Source: Terriglobus saanensis SP1PR4 (GTDB lineage Bacteria > Acidobacteriota > Terriglobia > Terriglobales > Acidobacteriaceae). Taken from it: 64,000 nucleotides of DNA. The stretch lies in NCBI RefSeq assembly GCF_000179915.2, contig NC_014963.1, positions 372,001 to 436,000 on the forward strand, given 5' to 3'. The position numbers and the translations under genes are program-made. The notes under the pieces were generated by a model, which was not told where the DNA came from, did not search any database, and saw only the letters and a program-made list of their open reading frames with translations. This document shows positions 57,421 to 64,000 of the stretch, piece by piece; the stretch's first letter is position 1; each line of letters begins with the position of its first letter.

Positions 57421-60273
57421 ATGGCGGTTGATCAAAAGGATCAGGCAGCGCAAAAGCGATGGGTTGCAGTCCTGCTTGCAGGCACAATGGCGCTCTTGCC
57501 GGTTATGGGCGAAGCCCAGGCGGTGAAGGAGACGTACCAACCGGCTTCGGCCTATCCCCTGATGATCGATCGCGGCTCGGCGGGCCTCTGGCAGAGCCTG
57601 CAGAAGCTGAACACGCGCGCCAGCCTGATGATGGTGGTCGCGCATCCTGACGATGAGGACAGCGGCATGCTGGCCTTTGAAAGCCGGGGGAACGGCGTGG
57701 ATACCTCGCTATTGACGCTGAATCGCGGCGAAGGCGGACAGAACGTCATGACCGGAAACTACTGGGACGAGCTGGGCATCATGCGCACGCAGGAACTTCT
57801 GGCGGCGGGCGACTACTTCGGTGTCCATCAGTACTTCACCCGCGTTGCCGATTTCGGTTTCTCCAAGACGCTGGAAGAGGCGCTGAAGCAGTGGGGGCAT
57901 GACCGTGTCCTGGCGGATGTGGTGCGTCAGGTGCGTATCTCGCGGCCGCTGGTGATTAACAGTGTCTTTGCAGGGAATGTCTCCGACGGCCACGGCCATC
58001 ACCAGACGGCTGGCGTCATGGCGCAGGAGGCCTACAAACTGGCTGGCGATCCGAAGGTCTTTCCCGAACAGATCAAGGCTGGACTTCGTCCGTGGAACCC
58101 GCTGAAGGTGTACGCCCGCGTTCCGTTTGCTACGGTCGATCAGCGCGGCATCTTCGACTACGCGACTGGCCACTGGGAACCCGTTCGCTTCAAGAACTAC
58201 GTCACCGGCGATTACATTGAAGGCGTTCCCACGGCTACATTGCGGATTCCCGAGGGTGGCTATAACCCTCTCTTTGGCCGCAGCTATCTCGCCATCGCCC
58301 GCGAAGGCCTGGACAAGCAGAAGTCGCAGACCGGCGGCGTGGCGATCCCTGTAACGCGGCCCTTCGATTCGCCGTACCATCTCTATGCTTCGCGTGTTCC
58401 GGCGCAGGTGGGGCATCTTCCGCAGCAGGAAGAGAGCTACTTCAACGGCATCGATATCTCGCTCGCTGGGATTGCGAACTATGTACCTGCGGCAGAGCAG
58501 GCGAAGTGGAGTGCGGCCCTGCAGCCGGTTCAGGCCAGCGTAGATGAAGCCACGCACGCCTTCGATGCGACGGACCCTACGAAGTCCGCACCCGCGCTCG
58601 CAAAGGGGCTGGAAGCGACCCGTGTCCTGCGCGCGCAGATTGCCTCCAGCCATCTGGATGTCGACGCGAAGTACAACATGGACCACGAGCTTGGAATCAA
58701 GGAAGCCCAGTTCAACGAGGCTCTGACGCAGTCCCTTGGAGTTTCGCTTCTGGCAACTGTGGCGAGCGGAACGATTCCGGCTCGCATGGGGCCGATGGGC
58801 GATATGAGCAACCAGCCTACGTTTCAGAGCGTGGTTGCAGGACAGGCTTTCGGCGTGAATGTTCACGTGGCTGACCAGGGAGCGAAGGCCCTGCACATCG
58901 AATCCGCCACGGTGGACGCCACGGACGGCAAGAACTGGAAGCTGACCACTGCCGCACCGATGGCCGGAGAGATTGCCGCAGGACAGTCGAGCGACGTTCT
59001 GGTAAAGGCGGTTGTTCCGCAGGATGCGGGCATCACGCGCCCCTACTTTAGCCGCCCTAGCCTGGAGCAGCCCTTCTACGATCTCCAGCTTCCGCAGTAC
59101 CTTGGCCTGCCGACGATGCCATATCCGCTGCTTGCCCGCGTGGTCTACAGCTTCAACGGTGTGAAGGCCGAGGTGCGTGGCGTGGTGCAGACGACGCATC
59201 GCCTGAACGGTGGCGGACCCACGCTGGAGCCTCTGCTGGTCGCACCGGCGATCTCTGTCCGTGTGGCTCCGCTGGCGGGCGTGATCCCGATGGATGGCGA
59301 ACTAGTTAAGGTGCACGTCACAATCGGCAGCAGCGTCAAGGGTCTAGCGAAGGGTGAGGTGAAGTTGAGTCTTCCTGCAGGTTGGACCTCGTCGCCCGAG
59401 ACGGCGAGCTTTGCCACTTCGCGCGACGGCGATGAGCAGGGAATCGATTTCACCGTCACCACGAAGAACGTGCAGGCTAAGCGATATGACCTGACCGCCG
59501 TGGCGACGTATGAAGGCAAGAAGTTTACCGAAGGCTTTATCACCATCGGCTACCCCGGCCTGCGTCCTTACCCGATGTATCGCAAGGCGGAGTACAAGGC
59601 CACGGGCGTCGATGTGAAGGTGGCTCCGGGATTGAAGGTCGCCTACATCATGGGTACGGGCGACGATGTGCCTGCGGCGCTGGCGAACCTCGGTGTCCAC
59701 GTGACGCAGTTGAGCGCGGAAGATATCGCCTCCGCCGATCTGAGCGTGTACGACTCCATCGTGCTTGGCGTGCGTACGTATGCTGCACGTCCGGAGCTGC
59801 GGTCGCTCAACGACCGTCTGCTGCAGTACGTGAAAGACGGCGGCGTGGTCGTGACGCAGTATCAGACGCCCGAGTTCGATCATAACTACGGACCGTATCC
59901 GCTCTCGGTTCCGGCGGACGCGGACAAGGTCGTCGAAGAGGACTCCAAGGTCACGATCCTTGCCCCCTCGGATCCTCTGTTGAACTGGCCGAACAAGATC
60001 GTTACCGCGGACTTCGACAATTGGGTCGAAGAACGCGGTCATGGCTTCCTGCGCAGCTGGGACCCGAAGTACATCGCCCTGACGGAGATGCATGACAAGG
60101 ACCAGGACCCGCAGAAGGGTGGTCTTGTCTATGCGCCCTACGGCAAGGGGTACTACGTCTATCTGGCGTATGCCTTCTTCCGCGAGATGCCAGAGGGAGT
60201 GCCCGGATCGTTCCGTATTATGGCGAATCTGATCAGCGCCAAAAAGAATCCGCATCTGCCCCATGCTCAATAG
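57421..60273 (+). CDS. Large secreted PIG-L family deacetylase
   Basis: The product (950 residues) has an N-terminal signal segment (RWVAVLLAGTMALLPVMGEAQA) and a LmbE/PIG-L zinc deacetylase domain: MMVVAHPDDEDSGMLAF supplies the AHPDDE motif and NVSDGHGHHQTAG the distal His. Around 600 residues follow: beta-rich (NPCBM/Ig-like) segments and a C-terminal alpha/beta domain (VAYIMGTGDDVPAALANLGV) resembling a glutamine-amidotransferase-like fold. PIG-L enzymes remove N-acetyl groups from GlcNAc-type sugars. ATG 57421 has AAGGGG upstream; a longer frame to 57379 lies inside the divergent promoter. A strong terminator follows. Confidence 0.88.
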   Translation: MAVDQKDQAAQKRWVAVLLAGTMALLPVMGEAQAVKETYQPASAYPLMIDRGSAGLWQSLQKLNTRASLMMVVAHPDDEDSGMLAFESRGNGVDTSLLTLNRGEGGQNVMTGNYWDELGIMRTQELLAAGDYFGVHQYFTRVADFGFSKTLEEALKQWGHDRVLADVVRQVRISRPLVINSVFAGNVSDGHGHHQTAGVMAQEAYKLAGDPKVFPEQIKAGLRPWNPLKVYARVPFATVDQRGIFDYATGHWEPVRFKNYVTGDYIEGVPTATLRIPEGGYNPLFGRSYLAIAREGLDKQKSQTGGVAIPVTRPFDSPYHLYASRVPAQVGHLPQQEESYFNGIDISLAGIANYVPAAEQAKWSAALQPVQASVDEATHAFDATDPTKSAPALAKGLEATRVLRAQIASSHLDVDAKYNMDHELGIKEAQFNEALTQSLGVSLLATVASGTIPARMGPMGDMSNQPTFQSVVAGQAFGVNVHVADQGAKALHIESATVDATDGKNWKLTTAAPMAGEIAAGQSSDVLVKAVVPQDAGITRPYFSRPSLEQPFYDLQLPQYLGLPTMPYPLLARVVYSFNGVKAEVRGVVQTTHRLNGGGPTLEPLLVAPAISVRVAPLAGVIPMDGELVKVHVTIGSSVKGLAKGEVKLSLPAGWTSSPETASFATSRDGDEQGIDFTVTTKNVQAKRYDLTAVATYEGKKFTEGFITIGYPGLRPYPMYRKAEYKATGVDVKVAPGLKVAYIMGTGDDVPAALANLGVHVTQLSAEDIASADLSVYDSIVLGVRTYAARPELRSLNDRLLQYVKDGGVVVTQYQTPEFDHNYGPYPLSVPADADKVVEEDSKVTILAPSDPLLNWPNKIVTADFDNWVEERGHGFLRSWDPKYIALTEMHDKDQDPQKGGLVYAPYGKGYYVYLAYAFFREMPEGVPGSFRIMANLISAKKNPHLPHAQ

Positions 60274-60290
60274 GCGTGGTTGTGCTGGAT

Positions 60291-60325
60291 GGGGAGCCTC
60301 TCACTGGGGGCTCCCCTATTTTTTT
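60291..60325 (+). terminator. Intrinsic terminator after the PIG-L gene
   Basis: GGGGAGCC at 60291-60298 and GGCTCCCC at 60309-60316 form an 8-bp stem followed by TATTTTTTTC, 18 bases after the stop. Confidence 0.88.
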
Positions 60326-60385
60326 CTTCCAAATTTTTGCGTCCAGGTTTCGAAACTGTAGGCGCGCGAAGCCGTCCAATGAGAT

Positions 60386-61507
60386 ATGTATTCTCTTCGT
60401 TCGCTCGTGGCTGCTGGTCTGCTCTCTGCTTCCTTTGCTTTTGCTCAAGTTGCCCCGCCTGCGGAGAAAGCCCCGGTTGCTCCGACGCTCAATGTGAGTG
60501 CGCGCCTAGTGACTGTTCCTGTGACCGTGCGAGACAAGAAGGGACAGCTTGTCGCGACGTTGAAGCAGGAAGACTTCACCATTGCGGAAGATGGCAAACC
60601 GCAGGTGATTCGGTACTTCGACCGCGACAACAATCTCCAGCTCACGCTGGGTCTTCTGGTGGACGTGAGTGGCAGCCAGCGCCAGGTGCTGGATGAGGAG
60701 CGCGAGGCCAGCTCTTCGTTTCTCGACAACATGCTGGTGGCGGACCGCGATAAGGCGTTCCTCATCCAGTTCGGCCATACGGTAGAGCTGCTTACCGATG
60801 TGACCGGTTCCATTCCGAAGCTGCAGAGCGGGTTGAAACAGGTGGACACGCAGGCCGCCCGCCCGCAGTTCTCCAACAATCAAGATCCCAACGACAACAG
60901 TGGGGGCAGCTCACAGCGTGGCCGTCGCGGTGGTGGTGGGGGCGCCGGGACGGCGCTTTATGACGCGATCTTTCTCGCCTCCGATGAGGTGATTCACAAG
61001 CAGCCGTTTCGCAAAGCTCTGATTCTTCTGACGGATGGCGAAGACAATGGCAGCAAGGAGAGCCTGTCCAGCGCGATTGAAGCCGCACAGCGCGCCGACA
61101 CTGCCGTGTATTCGATTTACTTCAAGGGGGAAGAGCACAACGATACCTCAAGCCGTCGTCCCAGCTTTGGCGGCGGCGGATTTCCGGGTGGTGGTGGACG
61201 TCACGGCGGCGGCGGTGGGCAGGGCGGCGGGCAGCCGCAGCGTACGCACGTAGACGGCAAGAAGATCCTGCAGCGCATCTCGGATGAGACCGGCGGACGC
61301 TTCTTCGAGGTCTCCAAGAAGGAGCCGCTGGCGGAGATTTATAAAAAAATCGCACAGGAACTGCGCAGCCAGTACCGCATCGGATTTACGCCGACGAACC
61401 AGGAAGAGGGATATCACAAGCTCCTGGTCGACACCCCCAAGGACCACAAACTCGTCCTGCAGACGCGAGAAGGGTACTACACCGGTTCGGCGAGTAGTCC
61501 GAAATAA
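60386..61507 (+). CDS. Secreted acidobacterial VWFA-related domain protein
   Basis: The 373-residue protein has a signal peptide (MYSLRSLVAAGLLSASFAFAQ), an N-terminal beta segment (VTVPVTVRDKKGQLVATLKQEDFTIAEDGKPQVI) and a von Willebrand factor A domain with the MIDAS motif LLVDVSGSQRQ. It matches the acidobacterial VWFA-related family, which is found almost only in that phylum and has no known function. Two Gly/Ser-rich loops (near residues 175-190 and 250-285, with many GGG runs) interrupt the domain. It is probably an exported metal-dependent binding protein. No Shine-Dalgarno is obvious before the ATG. Confidence 0.9.
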   Translation: MYSLRSLVAAGLLSASFAFAQVAPPAEKAPVAPTLNVSARLVTVPVTVRDKKGQLVATLKQEDFTIAEDGKPQVIRYFDRDNNLQLTLGLLVDVSGSQRQVLDEEREASSSFLDNMLVADRDKAFLIQFGHTVELLTDVTGSIPKLQSGLKQVDTQAARPQFSNNQDPNDNSGGSSQRGRRGGGGGAGTALYDAIFLASDEVIHKQPFRKALILLTDGEDNGSKESLSSAIEAAQRADTAVYSIYFKGEEHNDTSSRRPSFGGGGFPGGGGRHGGGGGQGGGQPQRTHVDGKKILQRISDETGGRFFEVSKKEPLAEIYKKIAQELRSQYRIGFTPTNQEEGYHKLLVDTPKDHKLVLQTREGYYTGSASSPK

Positions 61508-61546
61508 CGGGTTGCGCGGAGCGGTACGATTGCATCCTAAGCAGGT

Positions 61547-64000
61547 ATGCTGCAGAAGCGCCTTCTCAACTCGCCCATCGAACGTGTCCCGACTCTTGAA
61601 ATCCTGATCGATGGCCGCTCTGTACCTGCTGCGGAGGGGGAGCTTCTCGTCGAAGTGCTCAACCGTGCTGCGAAGGCGGTGAATGATGCGCTTCTTCCCG
61701 GTGCCAAAAACTCGGGTCTTGCGGGCGCGCGCTCCGTTCCGCAGATCTGCTATCACCGCCAGATGGGTCCGATCGAAACTTGCGACACCTGCATGGTGGA
61801 GGTCAACGGCCAGCTTGTGCGTGCCTGCAGCACAGAGATCGCGCCGGAGATGCGCGTGCTTTCTGTCTCGCACCGTGCCGATGTAGCGCAGCGCGAGGCG
61901 ATGGACCGCATTCTGCAGAATCACGATCTCTACTGCACGGTCTGCGACAACAACAACGGCAACTGCACGATTCATAACACCACGGGCGAGATGAGCATTC
62001 AGCACCAGCAGCGGCCCTTTTTGCATAAGCCCTTTGAGCAAGACCATTCGAATCCCTTCTATCGCTACGACCCCGACCAGTGCATTCTCTGCGGCCGCTG
62101 TGTAGAGGCCTGCCAGGATGTGCAGGTGAACGAGACGCTGACGATTCGTTGGGAAGACGAGCACCCGCGCGTTCTCTGGGACGGTGGGGAACAGATCGCC
62201 GGTTCGAGCTGCGTGAGCTGTGGCCATTGCATCACCGTCTGCCCCTGCAATGCGCTGATGGAAAAGAGCATGCTCGGCGAAGCAGGATACTTCACGAACC
62301 TTCCCACGAAGGTGCTCGACGATATGATCGAGGTCGTAAAGGGCGTTGAGCCGGAGACGGGCTATCCCGCGATCATGGCGATCTCGAACATCGAATCGCA
62401 CATGCGCGAAGCGCGTATCAAACGCACCAAGACCGTTTGCACCTACTGCGGTGTGGGCTGCAGCTTCGAGGTCTGGACGCGCGACCGCCATATTCTGAAG
62501 ATCGAACCCAGCGAAGGTCCGGCCAACGGCATCTCCACCTGTGTGAAGGGCAAGTTCGGGTATGAGTTTGTGAATGCGAAGGACCGCCTGCACAAGCCAC
62601 TCATCCGTGCTGGCGCGACCTTTCGCGAGGCGGAGTGGGACGAGGTACTCACTCTCATCGCGTCGAAGTTCAAACAATATATGAAGACTGACGGCCCGGA
62701 TTCGCTGGCCTTCATTGCGTCGTCGAAGTGTACGAACGAAGAGAGCTATCTGATGCAGAAGCTCGCGCGCGCCGTGGTGGGCACGAACAACATCGACAAC
62801 TGCAGCCGCTACTGCCAGACGCCTGCCACCATGGGTCTGCAGCGTACCGTCAAGTACGGCGGCGATGCGGGATCGATCGCGGACATTGAGATGGCGGGCC
62901 TCGTCATCGGCATTGGTACCAATACCTCGGAGAGCCATCCTGTGCTGGCAACGCGCGTGAAGCGTTCGCATAAGTGGCGCGGGCAGAGGTTGATCGTTGC
63001 CGATCTGCGCAAGCACGAGATGGCGGAACGCGCCGACCTCTTCTTTCAACCGAAGCCGGGAACGGACATGGTCTGGCTCTCTGCTGTGACGAAGTACATC
63101 TTCGATCAGGGGTGGGAGAAGCGTGAGTTCATTGAGCGCCTGGTCAACAAGGCGGACGAGTATCGCGCCAGCCTTGCGCCCTTCACACTGGAGTTTGCGG
63201 AAGAGACCACCGGCATTCCGATGGAGACGCTGAAGACCGTCGCACGGGAGATCGTTGCAGCGGATGGCGTCTGCATCCTCTGGGCGATGGGTGTGACGCA
63301 ACACTGCGGCGGATCGGATACCTCCACCGCGATCAGCAATCTTCTTCTAGTCACCGGCAACTACGGACGCCGGGGTGCGGGTGCGTATCCGTTGCGCGGA
63401 CACAACAACGTGCAGGGCGCGAGCGACTTCGGTTCCATGCCGAATCTTTACCCTGGCTATCAGCTTGTCGATGACGATGCCGTGCGCGCGAAGTTCGAGG
63501 CAGCATGGGGTGTGAGTCTGCCGTTCACCAAGGGTCTCGACAATCACGAGATGATTCGCGCGATCCATCAGGGCAAGCTGAAGAGCCTGTATATCAAGGG
63601 CGAAGATACGGTGACCTCCGACGCGAATGCGAACGATGTGGAACGCGCGCTCTCGCAGGTGGATTTCCTCATCGTGCAGGACATCTCGTTTTCAGAGACA
63701 GCGCGCTTTGCGGATGTCGTTCTACCCGCATCGCCATCACTCGAAAAAGACGGCACCTTCGTCAGCACGGAGCGCCGCATTCAACGGCTGTACAAGGCGA
63801 TGGAGCCGCTTGGAGATTCGCGCCCCGACTGGCAGATTCTGCAGATGATTGCAAACGCGATGGGCGCGAAGTGGACCTACGAACACCCCTCCGAGATTAT
63901 GGACGAGGTCGCTTCGCTCACGCCGCTCTTCGCTGGTGTGAACTATCAACGCCTCGAAGGCTTCAAGAGCTTGCAGTGGCCGGTGGCTGCGGATGGAACG
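61547..64000 (+). CDS. fdhF: Formate-dehydrogenase-like molybdoenzyme, ForC/YjgC type (3' end beyond window)
   Basis: The 818 visible residues show, in order, a [2Fe-2S] ferredoxin domain ([15 protein letters not shown]), a His/Cys cluster region ([11 protein letters not shown]), two [4Fe-4S] sites ([25 protein letters not shown]), then the Mo/W-bis-MGD domain with its own cluster ([13 protein letters not shown]). The whole resembles B. subtilis YjgC/YrhE. The catalytic position reads [10 protein letters not shown]: Cys is followed by Gln (62813-62818), whereas true formate dehydrogenases have Cys or Sec followed by His. An in-frame stop lies just upstream of ATG 61547, so the start is near this ATG. 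The frame is open at base 64000; the molybdopterin-binding C-terminal domain is cut off. Confidence 0.88.
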   Translation, partial: MLQKRLLNSPIERVPTLEILIDGRSVPAAEGELLVEVLNRAAKAVNDALLPGAKNSGLAGARSVPQICYHRQMGPIETCDTCMVEVNGQLVRACSTEIAPEMRVLSVSHRADVAQREAMDRILQNHDLYCTVCDNNNGNCTIHNTTGEMSIQHQQRPFLHKPFEQDHSNPFYRYDPDQCILCGRCVEACQDVQVNETLTIRWEDEHPRVLWDGGEQIAGSSCVSCGHCITVCPCNALMEKSMLGEAGYFTNLPTKVLDDMIEVVKGVEPETGYPAIMAISNIESHMREARIKRTKTVCTYCGVGCSFEVWTRDRHILKIEPSEGPANGISTCVKGKFGYEFVNAKDRLHKPLIRAGATFREAEWDEVLTLIASKFKQYMKTDGPDSLAFIASSKCTNEESYLMQKLARAVVGTNNIDNCSRYCQTPATMGLQRTVKYGGDAGSIADIEMAGLVIGIGTNTSESHPVLATRVKRSHKWRGQRLIVADLRKHEMAERADLFFQPKPGTDMVWLSAVTKYIFDQGWEKREFIERLVNKADEYRASLAPFTLEFAEETTGIPMETLKTVAREIVAADGVCILWAMGVTQHCGGSDTSTAISNLLLVTGNYGRRGAGAYPLRGHNNVQGASDFGSMPNLYPGYQLVDDDAVRAKFEAAWGVSLPFTKGLDNHEMIRAIHQGKLKSLYIKGEDTVTSDANANDVERALSQVDFLIVQDISFSETARFADVVLPASPSLEKDGTFVSTERRIQRLYKAMEPLGDSRPDWQILQMIANAMGAKWTYEHPSEIMDEVASLTPLFAGVNYQRLEGFKSLQWPVAADGT

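Noticed and set aside
57709-59199. 496-residue open frame on the minus strand
   Set aside because: Antisense to the PIG-L deacetylase gene, with shadow-like composition.
60950-61260. Gly-rich runs in the VWFA gene as a coding microsatellite
   Set aside because: The GGCGGC-type runs are short and irregular and match the Gly-rich loops seen in such proteins; no sign of tandem expansion.
61148-63304. 718-residue open frame on the minus strand
   Set aside because: It lies opposite the molybdoenzyme gene and the VWFA gene, has the Arg/His/Leu-rich composition of an antisense frame in GC-rich DNA, and shows no domain.
1-64000. CRISPR arrays, prophage, tRNA and rRNA genes
   Set aside because: No regularly spaced repeats, integrase, phage structural genes or T-loop GTTCRANNC context in a cloverleaf were found when reading the window; tRNA genes could still be missed by eye.

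Overview
The window is a gene-dense, GC-rich stretch of chromosome from an acidobacterium, most likely class Terriglobia (a Terriglobus/Granulicella/Edaphobacter-like organism). The taxonomic call rests on protein types typical of that group: an acidobacterial VWFA-related secreted protein (60.4 kb), an Oar-like TonB-dependent receptor with an N-terminal carboxypeptidase-regulatory domain (53-56 kb), a winged-helix-like membrane regulator (22.6 kb), and many secreted glycosidases. I see no prophage, CRISPR array, rRNA, tRNA or intact insertion sequence.

Layout. 0-2.2 kb: start of a YceD/DUF177 gene, two structured probable RNA elements, and a receiver protein with a long basic Arg/Gly/Asn-rich N-terminus. 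2.2-8 kb: an effector-binding-domain protein, an M48 protease/HIT operon, and a tandem pair of exported TldD/TldE-like proteins. 8-19.5 kb: a repeat cluster, DUF2059, FUSC, a 38-residue membrane peptide gene, ferritin-like protein, alginate lyase, a frameshifted secreted protein, GH15, DUF2235, an ArsR/AHSA1 operon, a stand-alone receiver and an EfpL/YeiP-type elongation factor P. 19.6-33.6 kb: GH3 and GH20 hydrolases, a membrane regulator with a GlcG/HbpS protein, a Rossmann protein, a broken REP-associated transposase flanked by repeats, aspS, an esterase-fold protein lacking its nucleophile, a hybrid antitoxin with a truncated PIN toxin, a polysaccharide-lyase-like protein and hisS. 33.9-45.2 kb: a Crp/Fnr regulator, a TetR/reductase pair, and an MdtABC-like RND efflux operon in which a 62-codon gene separates the two pumps and one pump has a Ser/Thr-rich insert. 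45.2-50 kb: a HAD-UbiA fusion, pheS and pheT. 50-60.3 kb: APC permease, ArgH-like lyase, TonB receptor and ROK regulator, divergent from a large PIG-L deacetylase. 60.4-64 kb: VWFA protein and the start of a ForC/YjgC-type formate-dehydrogenase-like molybdoenzyme that runs off the window.

The most notable pattern is a repeat family. A hairpin repeat (CCCCATTCTTTC...GAAAGGGTGGGG) follows the stop codons of four genes within about 5-10 bases and points the same way as each gene. Two copies flank a decayed RAYT transposase, whose reading frame ends inside one of them. Other notable signals are the two leader or ncRNA structures at 400-870, the TldD/TldE pair with signal peptides, the pseudo-esterase, the hybrid antitoxin, and the unusual RND operon.

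Starts were chosen by Shine-Dalgarno spacing and signal peptides and often differ from the longest frame. All family assignments come from reading motifs by eye; no database search was run.
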